The position numbers and the translations under genes were made by a program. From Apus apus (Eukaryota > Chordata > Aves > Apodiformes > Apodidae): DNA of 64,000 bases. Below, piece after piece: positions 10,556 to 20,461 of this stretch. The stretch is taken from the NCBI RefSeq assembly GCF_020740795.1, contig NC_067289.1, positions 19,178,608-19,242,607 of the forward strand, in the 5' to 3' direction. How positions within the stretch are numbered: the first letter of the stretch is position 1; each line of letters starts with the position of its first letter. Under the pieces are notes generated by a model. It was given only the letters and a program-made list of their open reading frames with translations, searched no databases and had not been told where the DNA came from.

Positions 10556-13500
10556 CTAAAACAAAAAAGCAAGCCACACTCAACATAAAAGTTTATTAGT
10601 TTGACCATACATATAAAAATGTTTAACATCAGGTATTCATGACACCAGCAATGAGTTTAGCATCTATGGTTTATAAATACTACTGAAACACAGATAAGAC
10701 CAAAATGTGAAGGGTTCAACTAAAACATGAGTTATTACATCCTTCTATGTACATTTTTTTCAGCAAGTCACCTCACAAGAGAGTAATAAAAATACTTGCA
10801 GGGGGTTCTATCACAAGTTCTTGATTAGCAAGGGGTAGACAGTTTTTATGCAGCTTTCAACTAAAAACAAACAGGGGCAAGAAAAACAAAAGTATATGTT
10901 ATGGTAGTAGGAGTTACGCTGTCTTGGTCCCAGTAGTAACAGTTTCTGGAACTCAAGACTTTCTACTACCACCACAATTTACTCTGAATAAGTGTGGAAT
11001 AAACTAAGTACAACATCGTTGCCGCCCACAACATTTTCAACAGTGACAAGGGACATGACCAGTCCTGTAAACTGTCATTTAGCTACTCATTTAAACTATG
11101 AACATCAGCAGAGGGAAAAAAGAGCTGTCCATTTGACTCAGGAAGACTCAGCTACACCTTTATAGATATGAACTGTTTTGAAGAGATACTCAGGTTTTCC
11201 AAGTCTGCCCTTGCACTGTTCCAGTTCTGGAAACCTTAACACTGCAAGGCCAGGACTAGAGATGCCATTAACTTCCACGCTGGCACCAGCCAGTACAGAA
11301 GCACTCAGGTCAAGTGATACACAAATAAGCACGTTATGTCAGAAGCCAACTCAGGATGTTAACCAAAAGAAAAGCATCACCTACAGCATGTACCAGCACT
11401 TAAAAACACCTCAACTATCCAGCATACCTCATTTCAGTTTTCTTGGCTTCAACATCAAGCATAGCCATCTCTTTCTCGTAGTTCTTTTCAGGGGAGTCAA
11501 GGAGGTAACGAGCTATCCAGCGACTTATAGGGTGCTAGAAAATTTAAGAGATTATTCATGCAATTTCCAAGTACAAATGTCATCATAACCAAATGATATT
11601 GCATGTTCCAAGTCCTGAAAATATGTCCTCAAGACTACGAGTGCTGCCATTCAAACTGTATTAGTAAAGTTAAACACATGCTCAACTAATTGTAAGATCA
11701 GAACCATAAAAAGCTGTATTTCTTTTGCCATTTTTAATGCCAAAAGAACCTGCAGATTATTATTCTGTAGCAAAATTAAAAGTTAGTGGAAGACATGCAT
11801 TTTATTGTATTTCTGTCGAAGGAAAGCTCCTTGAACTGCCACTGGAATCACAGAAATGGACTCCAAACCTCTTTCTGTAATCAGGAACATTTTTAAGTTT
11901 TGTTTCCACTTAAAGGTAATTTCACTAGGAACAAAAGTCTAGATGAGTTGAAGCAGTCATGATAGTATTGCTGAGTTCAATTACTTCCTATCAAAACCAA
12001 AAAAAGTGTTTGCACGAAGAAGCCAGGGATTAATTTTAAGAAAATACCATATAATGAGAAAAGTATGGACTTGAGTTTCTCACCATAAAAATCACCAATT
12101 CTAGATATAAAAGCATGTGTGATAATGGACTTTGAAACAACACTAGCAAACAATACAAAAGAAAGTAATGTCACTTTAAACTCCAGTGTCTCAAGATGTT
12201 GCAGTTCCAGAGCAAGAAACAAAGAGAAAAATTGCATGCTAAGAATTGAGAGAACAGAAGATTGTTCTTAATATCTAGGAATATTATAAAATAATTACTG
12301 GCATGTAGCTTCAGCAGTTTACGTGCAAGAAGTTACAGATCACTTATGTCACACGTGCCATCTACTTGTATCAATAAACAGATTTCCTGAAGCAAGATGT
12401 ATGTTCTACAAAGCTGAAAAACAGCAAGTTTACAGAAATCATAATTGCATACTTCAAGTCCACAGCATGCCACCCTTTTATATGTCACACCTTGTAGTAT
12501 TCCCAGTACTCCGGAATATAACCTTCAGGAATCTCTGCAAGTTCAGCTTCACCTGACAAGGAAAGGAGGGGAAGAACATTTAACTCAAGCAATTTTTTAA
12601 AGTATCTTAGATTCTGCCTTTCACATGAGGAAAATAAGTATTTCACATGGTGAGTACTTAGTCCCTCAATCTGTGCTCTATTCAGAAAAGCAGGGTTTGT
12701 AATGTTTCCAGACACTTCACACTGCATGTGCCCAGCTCATAGACTTCAAGCCAATTACTACAGTAATAGTAATTCTATATTATTACAAAATAGTAATAAT
12801 TGCCTCTTACCAAGCAGAATTTTGGATTTTTTTGCCAGATGAAAAGCAAGAGGTGCCGTGTATGCAGCCTTCTTAAAGGAGTATGTAAAACAAGACCACA
12901 CAGACTCCTCATCTCAGTACAAACTGATCAATAAATCTCACTCATGTTTAAAAGACTGTCAAAGGATGGACTTTTTCCATTTTTAAAAATACGGGAAGTT
13001 TTTTTAAAAAAAAACAACCATGGAAAAATAAAAATACTGGGAACATCTTCTATGTACTTAAACAATATTATCATAGGCCTATTTCACACTCTTCCAAGGA
13101 GCTATCCTTAAAAGATCTTTTTTTTTTTTTCTCCTATCTAGCATGCTTAGTTTCTATTTAATAATTTTGACTGAGCACTTAGCATAGTCATGACAGAGCA
13201 CTCACCAATGAAGATGTTGACATACGTTATGAATAGTGCCACTGGTATTCCCGTCAGAAATACATAGAATCTCTGCATAAGGGAATAAAAAGAAACAGCA
13301 GGGGAAACTCAGGAAGAAGCCTGACAAAATGAGTTTAGTCTGAAAATGATGTAACAGCCAACAGTTCTTAGATTTACACTCATAGGTTAGATAGGAATGT
13401 TGTATGTAAAGACATATTGTTGCTTTGTATTAATTAATAAACTAGAATACAGAACAGGGATGCTGTATCAGTCCATGGGTCTATTTAGTTCAGCTTTCAA

Positions 13501-14981
13501 TGCCTCAGAGGGGTCAGTCTCTGCAGGAGCAGGCAGTAATGCCTTCCCTCAGCACCTTGTCATGACTGGCTTCAGCATTTAACTGTCATGAGGCACCAAC
13601 ACCAAGCAATATAATCCATCATAAATTCACAACCACTGCTGGCTTTGGTAACTGCAGGAGACAGATAAAGGAAGGCTGGTCACACAAAGGGAGTTGCATC
13701 AGGTTGGCTGTTACCTGTCAGAATAGGCTTTAGCTGAAACTTAGCTTTTTAGGAGTCAAACTCAGGTCAGGCTTCCTAAGTCTGAATCCTTGGTGTTAGT
13801 GATTTGGGCAACTGAAGGCAAACCCTACAGAAAAGTAACATAATACATTTTTAAAAGAAGGATGGAGTGGAAAGCATTTGTTGGTTATGCACATGTATCA
13901 CAGCATTAAAGTACCCATCACAATCTTTGCCATTTACCTGATCTTGTATCTTTTTATTGCATCTGGCCCTGATTTTACAACATGTGACAAGAAGTTCTTC
14001 AGGAGGGCTGGAAATTCTTATTTATGTGAACAGTGCCAACCACACTTTAGATGCTCTCACATAAACAATGGAGAAACTTGTATTTCAGACACTCTCACAT
14101 CATTTGCAAGGGATGTGTTACACTGAATGCAATCTATTTCTTTTAAACTCACCAACAAGTTAAGAAATCGAGTATCATAAAAACTTGTTGCCTTGATAAT
14201 AAACATTCTCTTCCCGTGGCCGCTGCTGTGTCGCACAGGAGCTGAAAGTGGAACCAGAGCATTATGGATTTTTCCCTTTGGTGCCTGTGCCAGGACAAGG
14301 TCAACAACACACGTGGGGGAAAAATAAAACAGCAGCATCCAGCAGCCACTGAGTAGTTACGGGCTGGTTTTCTGGAAGGTATCACTGTTCCTAAAAGCCT
14401 GCCTGAACCAACGAGCTGCTTTAGTAGAATCAACCTTTTTTCCCCTAATTTTAGACACTTACCTGCTTCTACCTGGAAGTTCCAACAAATAAATCATTGA
14501 ATGTTGCTACACAGGAAACACACCAATCGGTGTGGATTAGCTGGGCCCTTTGGCCTGTCGCCAGCTTCCCTCCCTGTTGTACCCAAGCAATGTAAACCCT
14601 CCGGGCACGGATACACCTTGCGCTCCTCCAGGGATGTCCCTGCCCCTCGAAGCGTTTTCCTGCAGCAGCTCCCGCCCCAGCCCAGGGCAGCGGGGAAGAG
14701 CCCGAGCCTGGCGACCGCCCCTCAGAGCCGGGGACCCGCCGCGGGACGGGCCCCGCCCGGCACCGCCAACCCCGCGGCCCCAGGGACACCGCTCCGCCCC
14801 ACAAGGTCACCGCGCCCCCGCCACACGCGACCCGCATCCCCGCCGCCCAGGCCCTACCGACGGTGCCGGGGAGCCGGACGGCCCCGGCCAGCCCGGGAAG
14901 GCGCGCAGTGGCCGCGGCGCCCGCCGCCCGCCGAGCCGCGCAGGCAGCCGCGGCCCGCAGCAGCAGGCTCATGGCCGCCAT
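10435..14981 (-). CDS. NDUFB5: NDUFB5, complex I subunit B5 (complete, six exons)
   Basis: NADH:ubiquinone oxidoreductase subunit B5 (SGDH) is an accessory subunit of the membrane arm of mitochondrial complex I in the inner membrane. Coding exons on the minus strand are 14858-14981, 14153-14241, 13206-13272, 12491-12552, 11428-11534 and 10435-10555. All junctions have GT/AG signals and compatible phases, and the sum is 189 residues, the same length as the human protein. The order is an Ala/Arg-rich targeting presequence (about 1-40), the conserved [12 protein letters not shown] segment after the presequence, one transmembrane helix (about 73-93), the conserved motif [20 protein letters not shown], and a C-terminal matrix or intermembrane-space tail ending STPDN. 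The ATG at 14981 (MAAMSLLLR) has G at -3 and +4. The gene is head-to-head with MRPL47. Confidence 0.96.
11428..11534 (-). CDS. NDUFB5: NDUFB5 exon 5 (residues 115-149)
   Basis: Acceptor ATTTTCTAG, donor ATG AG|GTATGC. Encodes [20 protein letters not shown] followed by a helical Glu/Lys-rich stretch. Confidence 0.95.
12491..12552 (-). CDS. NDUFB5: NDUFB5 exon 4 (residues 94-114)
   Basis: Acceptor TTGTCAG, donor AAG|GTGTGA. Encodes [20 protein letters not shown], the most conserved block of the family. Confidence 0.96.
13206..13272 (-). CDS. NDUFB5: NDUFB5 exon 3 (transmembrane helix)
   Basis: Acceptor TTATGCAG, donor ATT G|GTGAGT. Encodes [20 protein letters not shown] then FI, the single hydrophobic membrane span. 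It is too short for a standard open-frame cut-off. Confidence 0.95.
14153..14241 (-). CDS. NDUFB5: NDUFB5 exon 2 (residues 42-71)
   Basis: Acceptor CCACTTTCAG, donor TTG|GTGAGT, phase 0 at the end. Encodes [20 protein letters not shown] then [10 protein letters not shown], close to the vertebrate family sequence. Confidence 0.95.
14858..14981 (-). CDS. NDUFB5: NDUFB5 exon 1 (residues 1-41)
   Basis: Starts [20 protein letters not shown], an acidic-residue-free, Arg-spaced mitochondrial presequence. Ends in phase 1 at GTC G|GTAGGG. The presequence is much more Ala-rich than in mammals, in line with its position in a CpG island. Confidence 0.93.
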
Positions 14982-15042
14982 GCCTGGCACTGGCAGCGGG
15001 GCGGGGCCGCCGGCCCTGTCTCCGCGGCGGGATGACGCTGAA

Positions 15043-15056
15043 GGCCGCCATCTTGG
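15043..15056 (-). promoter_or_regulatory. YY1-type site in the NDUFB5/MRPL47 promoter
   Basis: The plus strand reads GGCCGCCATCTTGG; its complement CCAAGATGGCGGCC is a full match to the AAGATGGCGGC core of YY1 sites, which are frequent just downstream of TATA-less start sites. Its orientation suits NDUFB5, but YY1 elements also serve bidirectional promoters. Confidence 0.65.
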
Positions 15057-15079
15057 AAGAGGGCACAGCCTCCCCTGTC

Positions 15080-15086
15080 CTTCCGG
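15080..15086 (+). promoter_or_regulatory. ETS/GABPA-type site in the NDUFB5/MRPL47 promoter
   Basis: CTTCCGG is the complement of the ETS core CCGGAAG bound by GABPA (NRF-2), a known regulator of respiratory-chain and mitochondrial translation genes. It lies 35 bp upstream of the MRPL47 ATG. The match is short, so this is an inference from motif and context. Confidence 0.5.
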
Positions 15087-15120
15087 CGGCGCGGGGCACG
15101 GCGGGAGGGGCGGCGGCGCC

Positions 15121-15200
15121 ATGGCGGCAGCGGCGCTGGGCGGGCTGTGCCGGGGCCTGGCGGGCGCGCTGCGGGGCCGGGCGGCTGCCGGGCTCCCCGG
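15121..15200 (+). CDS. MRPL47: MRPL47 exon 1 (presequence)
   Basis: Encodes [20 protein letters not shown] then AAAGLP, an Arg/Ala-rich mitochondrial presequence comparable to human MAAAGLALLCRRV. The proposed donor CCCCGG|GTGGGC at 15201 leaves phase 2 and joins in frame with the acceptor at 15881. The frame stays open through the following minisatellite to a stop at 15718-15720, so later donor copies, or none, could be used. Confidence 0.75.
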
Positions 15201-18200
15201 GTGGGCAGGGCCGGGCTCCCCGGGTGGGCAGGGGCAGGGGCTGGGCAGGGGGCTGGGCAGGGCCGGGCTCCCCGGGTGGGCAGGGCAGGGCCGGGCTCCC
15301 CGGGTGGGCAGGGGCAGGGCCGGGCTACCCGGGTGGGCAGGGCCGGGCTCCCCGGGTGGGCAGGGGCAGGGCCGGGCTACCCGGGTGGGCAGGGGCAGGG
15401 GCTGGGCAGGGGGCTGGGCAGGGCCGGGCTCCCCGGGTGGGCAGGGCAGGGCCGGGCGGGGCCGCAGCGCGGTTCCCGTGGTGCTGGCTGGGCGCGCTGC
15501 CCAGGGCCCCGCTCAGGGGGTTGTTGCAAAGCACCGTCTGCGCGGTGTGAAGCGTTTCCTGCGCGCATCGCGGACCCGCCGTCGTTCGGCTGCCAGCGCG
15601 GGGTTGCGTTCGGTGCTGCGCCGTGTTGCCGTGCGGGGCCAGCGCAGAGGGATGTGTTCCTGTGCGGTGCAGCTCAGAGTTGTTCTTCCTCTTGATTTTC
15701 GAATTGCTATTTATTTCTGAGTGTGTTAGTTCGATGAGACTCCGTGAGGAGCTGAGCTCCTTCCCAGGCTGTGATACCCATCTTCCTGTAGGACCTGGGC
15801 TTTTATGAATGAGAAACATTCTCAGTTAGCTGAATACTGCTTTTCCTATCTTATATAATTCTGCTTCTCATTTTTACACAGAACAACACAGAATCTATTC
15901 CAGAAGAACCTGGCAAAAGTGGAGCCCCTCTGTCAGCTGAAGTTTCTGCACACTACCTTCTGTCAGAGAGGGCTGGAGGAGTTTTTTGATGATCCAGGAA
16001 ACTGGGGAGAAAAAACTGTCAAGTCTGGTGAGTTACATGTAGTAATGATCTTTGAGCCACTTGTGCTCAGCTGAAATCTGACCTGTTCTGTTGCATTATA
16101 GGATGTATTTATAGCTGCATAAAAGCTATTTTGTGTTGTGCATTTTAAGCCTGTTGGTTTTATTCTTTCTGTGTCTTGTGTTTATTAAAGCAAATAGCTG
16201 TTATGCAGCAAAGTATCTTGCTGTAACTTGCCTTACTCTGAAGTGAGACTTTATCACAGAAGAGATGTTCTTTGATGAAATATACAGTACCATGGAAGAA
16301 AAATATTTCAATGTAAAGATTAATCTTGTAGCTTTCCCTGTTCCCAGCCTTTTACAAACACAAATAAACAGAACACATCATTGCCTTTTTGATGTGTTTG
16401 TATATTCAAAGCCAAGCTGAATACCCACAAGGGTAACTTCCACAGAGGTAGTGTTTTTTAAAAAAAGTGATCCTTGTTCTAGTTATCTGAGCCTGCTAAA
16501 CTAAGCACTTTTTTTTTTTTTTTTTAAATAAGATAACTTTGTTCTATTAAATTCTTTTTATTGTTTTTTACAGGAGATGCATGGAACATCAAACAGCTAA
16601 GGGGCAAGAGTAGTGAAGACTTGCACAAACTTTGGTAAGTTTCAGTGAAGTGGCTTCTCTTCTTTCAAAGCTCTTCAGGTTTTATTAAAATCTGGCTAGT
16701 GAATTTACTAACCAGTGAAGCCAGTCTGCCATACAGCTCTGTGAGTTTGATCCTGCTTTGGGCTGAGAGCAGCCTGAGGTCTGGTGCTGTGTGGGACACG
16801 AAAGCTGTGCTGCAGGAGGCTGTGATAGTTGTGTCCAGTGCAAAGGGCTCAGGTTTGGTATCAAGAGATGGGAGTTTGAGCCCCTTGGGGGTTGTTCAGA
16901 CTGCAGGAAATGAGCTCTGGTGGGGCTAACAGCAAAATTAGGTCAGGTTGCTCAGATCTGCATCTCTTCAAGTTTGGAAAGTCTGTAAGGCTGGAGATTG
17001 CATCACTACTCTAGGTGACCTGTGGCAGGGCTGAACTAGTACTTACTGTTGTGAATAGTTTTTTCCTTGCTATATCTTGTCCTTTTGCTGTGCACCTGTA
17101 GGAAGAGTCTGGCTCTGTCTTTACCAGGTAGTGGATACAGTGGTAACCTCTTCCCTCCTTAGCCTTCTTTATTAAGTAAGCCAGTTTCCCTCAGCCTTTC
17201 TTGGCATGTTCTGTACATCAGCCCCCCCCTGCCCACCTCTGCTGGGCTTTCTCCAGTTGGTCAGTATCTTTTTTGCTTTTTTATAAGAAGCTAGCTGGTA
17301 CAGGATGTGGGATTATATGTTGGACAACTGTGCTCTCTCCAGCAGGGTAGAGTGAATAACTGCCAATATATCCAGAAATTATTTTTGAAGCAATATGTTT
17401 TCTGATCTAGGTATGTCCTACTGAAGGAAAAAAACATGCTTTTAACCTTAGAGCAAGAATCAAAACGACAGCTCAGGCCTATGCCAAGTCCAGAACGATT
17501 AGAAAAGGTAACTTTTTCATACTAGCAAAAAATGTATCTCTGAGTAAAGTTGCTGAGTGAAAGGTGACGTGTTTGTAAACTGAAGGGCTGTTTTGAAAAC
17601 TATTTCCCTGGCTTTAGTATCAGCACAAACATTGTGCTCCAGCAGCACTGTGGGAAAGGCCTCTTCACCTGTTCTGTAATGTTAAGAAATATTTTGCCAT
17701 TTTCATACCCAGAAACCTCCTGGGAAAGAATTTAGATAATACTGAAGTTTCACCTTCATAAACTTTTTAGCTACTTAACTGGTGTGAATTTCTTGCCTGT
17801 GGTATTATCTTTTCTAAAGCTTGTCTCCTTTGGTTCTTTGCTGTCCTCAGTTTTGTCATCCCCTCTTTTTGTATTATTTTGATTCTGCCACTAATCTATT
17901 AAATTCTTTCCTTGGTATCTTTACCACTGAAAATTTAATTTACTTATTAATCAACGGCCTTCTCTATGTTTATGTCTCACAGATGGAAATCTACACCTTC
18001 GCTGGCTAATTAATTAAACCACAGGGTCAGTTCAGCTCTTTCACTCAGTCCACAACTGAGAGATTACTCATGATGGAACTCCTAATGTATTTTGCCTTTG
18101 CTTTTTCTTGTAATTTTTGTCTTAGATCTTCATTTGAGATTATTTACATTATCAGCATTGTGTTTTGTTGGCTCATTCTGACACTATTTCCTATTTCCAG

Positions 18201-20312
18201 GTAGAAAAATCTATGAAAAATATAGACTTGGTTGTCAAAGAAAGAGAAGTTGCTTTGAGGCTTTTACAAACTGGCCATGAAAAACCAGTACCTGGCGAGT
18301 GGAGACATGACTTCTTGGGACGCACTTACTGGTATGGAAAGGAGAATTTTGGTTTCATATGCATTCGTTTTTCTTCAGCTATGTCTCTTTACCAGAAAAT
18401 CTGTATCTAATCAAGAAGGGATGCATATAATGGATAGAAAGAAACATTTTTTTCTGGGCAGCATTCAGGTGCTTCTTGAGGTTTTGTTTTTTTAATGTGG
18501 TTATAATTGTTGCTAAATAATTTAATGTCAAACTCTACCATTAATTATAATAAGTTTCATGTAACCAATGTGATTTCTGTACTAGGAGCATGTCTTAAGT
18601 CTAGCTGTTGTCTAACACATGAATAAATTAGGGAGTGCTGTTCCCATTGAACAGTCTGGACTTTCCTCATTGTAACGCACAATCCCCATATCGGGGGACA
18701 ACCACCCGAAGTCTTGCATGAGACCACACAAACATCCAATGGAATTCCCTTAGTTTTAGCAGGTATTTAACTTACAATAATCCATACTTTGAGGTGATGA
18801 TGCTGAAATCTCTGGCAGGATCTGCTGCTCTATCAAACAGTATTTTACCCTCATCATGCTGGCATTTGAAACTCTAATCACAGCACACAGCTCTGCAGTG
18901 CCAGTGCAGATAACAGAAGGCCACATGTTATAAATTATGCTGAATTTTCAGTTATTTGTGTACCCATTAAATATAAACCAGCAGAGTACTAAATGCACTA
19001 ACCACTAGATTTACATCTCTAGGGATAAGACTCCTCTACACCTCTTTCTGCTTGGAAACATGGTCCACAAAGAAGGGTCTACCTATCTATTTGGAAGCCC
19101 AGTCCCCAGTTAAAGCAGGGGAGAAGGGGCAGATGACATGAAATAGTCTGTAAGTACATACAGAAACTAACACACAGAACAGTAGGTCTGACACAATCTG
19201 GATGCACTGGAGTCTGTAGGCAAGTCTGCACAAGCCATCTGTGCAGCCCATAAGCAAGAGAAACCCTAACAGAAATAAGTCTCTAGTCAGAGGGAAAAAC
19301 TTATGTTCAGGCAGATTTGCACTTGACATGACACTCAATTGCTGACATTTAAAAGAAAATGGTAGTAGAAACAAAATTCTCACAGTGTTTGTTTATATCA
19401 TCTTTGAAAAGTTTTCTTATGAAGGAGCAACTTTATAAATGCAAAGAATCACTATGTATACGGGGCCCTTCCTTCAAACATCTACAGGCTTTACAGCAGG
19501 ATCAGTTTCTACAAAGATGCTGAGCTACATGTGAGATGCAGTTACAAACCAAGCCAGTAACAGAGCTGAAATTAAATACCTACACAGAAACTCTGATCTA
19601 CCAGCCAGACCACTTTGGCCCTGCACTGTAACCAGGTGGAACAATTGATAGAATCCAAGAGTGAAGACTTTTCATCATCACTTTTATCTGTCTTTAACAG
19701 GTACACTTACAAGGAATGGCCAATACCATGGTACTTGAACAAGAAGCACATGAAGAGGAGATTCTATTACTTACCTCATGTAGAACATTTCATCAGGTGG
19801 CAAGATTTTTCTGACATTGAATGTTATTTTCTCATCTCTTCCTCTGACCTCCTTACTCATGTTTGTTTAAGCTCACAGACTGAAAATAAGGCTTTTTAAA
19901 ATTACAGCTTATTCTGTTTCTTCTTGCTGTTCCCATCTTATTTAAGAGACCTGGTTATCTAGGAAGTTGGACTGTAGAAGTCATTTTACATGCAGGGTAC
20001 CTAAAAGCCTCCCAGAGGTTGAATTTCTGTAGAATTCAAAAGCAGAAGGAAAAAAAAGTTTCTGTTGCAGGCATTTTTGCTTATTGAAAACAAATTACTA
20101 CTGAATTGGCAGCTTCTATTTGATTAGGGGGCTGAGCTCATAAAGGATGTTACAAGCCATCTAGAACTTAACCACACTGACTTCTTTATTTCAGGCTTGG
20201 ACTTGAAAAAAAATTGCGTAGCAGGGCAAAGCGGCAAAACCTCGAGAGGATGAGGCAGAAGGTCTTGGAAAGGAAGTTCCCTCACCTTGCTGTAAAATCT
20301 CAGAGCCAGTGA
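15121..20312 (+). CDS. MRPL47: MRPL47, mitochondrial ribosomal protein uL29m (complete, seven exons)
   Basis: MRPL47 is the uL29 homologue of the mitochondrial large ribosomal subunit, located by the polypeptide exit region in the matrix. Exons are 15121-15200, 15882-16027, 16574-16634, 17411-17507, 18201-18331, 19701-19796 and 20195-20312, with GT/AG junctions in compatible phases, totalling about 242 residues against 250 in human. Visible blocks are the end of the targeting region with [16 protein letters not shown] (about 50-65), the uL29 core with [20 protein letters not shown] and [11 protein letters not shown], then [13 protein letters not shown], and a basic C-terminal helix. The ATG at 15121 has G at -3 and +4. 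The exon 1 end is the least certain boundary: the chosen donor (GTGGGC at 15201) is the first of eight copies in a minisatellite, but it gives the right phase for exon 2. Convergent with ACTL6A. Confidence 0.95.
15187..15460. repeat. Minisatellite over the MRPL47 exon 1 / intron 1 boundary
   Basis: This is a tandem GC-rich array with the core GGGCTCCCCGGGTGGGCAGG and CTACCC variants. The CCGG|GTGGGC motif recurs with its GT at 15201, 15224, 15276, 15304, 15333, 15356, 15385 and 15437, giving spacings of 23, 52, 28, 29, 23, 29 and 52 bp. The 52-bp steps contain an inserted GGGGCTGGGCAGG module. The first copy includes the last bases of exon 1. Confidence 0.93.
15882..16027 (+). CDS. MRPL47: MRPL47 exon 2
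   Basis: Acceptor CATTTTTACACAG, donor TCT G|GTGAGT. Encodes [20 protein letters not shown], then [20 protein letters not shown] and WGEKTVKS. A second AG at 15891 could shift the start by 10 nt but would break the phase with exon 1. The LHTT...GLEEFFDD block is the family signature. Confidence 0.93.
16574..16634 (+). CDS. MRPL47: MRPL47 exon 3
   Basis: Acceptor GTTTTTTACAG, donor CTT TG|GTAAGT. Encodes [19 protein letters not shown], with the Trp codon (TG|G) split by the intron. Confidence 0.95.
16960..17365 (-). mobile_element. CR1 LINE fragment in MRPL47 intron 3
   Basis: The plus strand carries the complement of the CR1 3' region in colinear blocks: a GGAAAGTCTGTAAGGCTGGA-like block, AGAAGAGTCTGGCTCTGTCTT, the CCTCAGCCTTTCTTGGCATGT block, CTGGGCTTTCTCCAGTTGGT, and a CAGCAGGGTAGAGTGAA block. 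Many small differences from the remembered consensus mean an old insertion. Its right end is about 45 bp from the exon 4 acceptor. Confidence 0.8.
17411..17507 (+). CDS. MRPL47: MRPL47 exon 4
   Basis: Acceptor TTTCTGATCTAG, donor AAG|GTAACT. Encodes [20 protein letters not shown] then [12 protein letters not shown], the uL29 core region. Confidence 0.96.
18201..18331 (+). CDS. MRPL47: MRPL47 exon 5
   Basis: Acceptor CTATTTCCAG, donor TAC TG|GTATGG. Encodes [20 protein letters not shown], then [20 protein letters not shown] and RTY. Confidence 0.96.
19701..19796 (+). CDS. MRPL47: MRPL47 exon 6
   Basis: Acceptor GTCTTTAACAG, donor ATC AG|GTGGCA. Encodes [20 protein letters not shown] then [11 protein letters not shown], matching the [20 protein letters not shown] region of the human protein. 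Confidence 0.95.
20195..20312 (+). CDS. MRPL47: MRPL47 exon 7 (C-terminus and stop)
   Basis: Acceptor TTTATTTCAG. Encodes a highly basic helix ([20 protein letters not shown], then [18 protein letters not shown]) and a TGA stop at 20310-20312. FPHLA is conserved. Confidence 0.95.
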
Positions 20313-20436
20313 CATGCTGGAAGAGAACTGCAAACAACTGGTCATGTATCTTTGACTGGAACATGAAGCTCTGAAACCAGCAAATTATTCCACTTGAGTC
20401 TCCATTTTCTTTTTTTTAATCCCACATTTGAACTAA

Positions 20437-20461
20437 ATTAAAGTTATGATCTGGAATTAAA
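20437..20461 (+). terminator. MRPL47: Probable MRPL47 polyadenylation signals
   Basis: Two ATTAAA hexamers (20437-20442 and 20456-20461) lie 125-150 nt after the stop codon. An AATAAA near 20750 is a possible distal alternative. Confidence 0.5.

Larger units (their letters stand above)
14640..15650. promoter_or_regulatory. CpG island, shared bidirectional promoter of NDUFB5 and MRPL47
   Basis: Dense CpG sequence spans both first exons. The start codons of NDUFB5 (minus, 14981) and MRPL47 (plus, 15121) are separated by 139 bp, so both 5' UTRs and the core promoter lie in or near 14982-15120. There is no TATA box. A GC box sits near 14998-15010, and a YY1-type and an ETS-type site lie between the genes. 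Both products are nuclear-encoded mitochondrial proteins, which fits joint regulation. Confidence 0.85.

Noticed and set aside
13440-13640. Possible old interspersed repeat in NDUFB5 intron 2 (block with CAGTCCATGGGTCTATTTAG)
   Set aside because: It vaguely resembles sauropsid repeat tails, but I could not place it in a family with enough matching blocks to annotate it.
14469-15819. Long open frames on both strands around NDUFB5/MRPL47 exon 1
   Set aside because: Stop-poor GC-rich DNA and minisatellite. Only the first exons of the two genes, with splice sites and family similarity, are supported.
18785-18860. C-box-like GTGATGA suggesting a C/D snoRNA in MRPL47 intron 5
   Set aside because: No D box at the right distance and no terminal stem; a single CTGA directly after the C box does not make a snoRNA.
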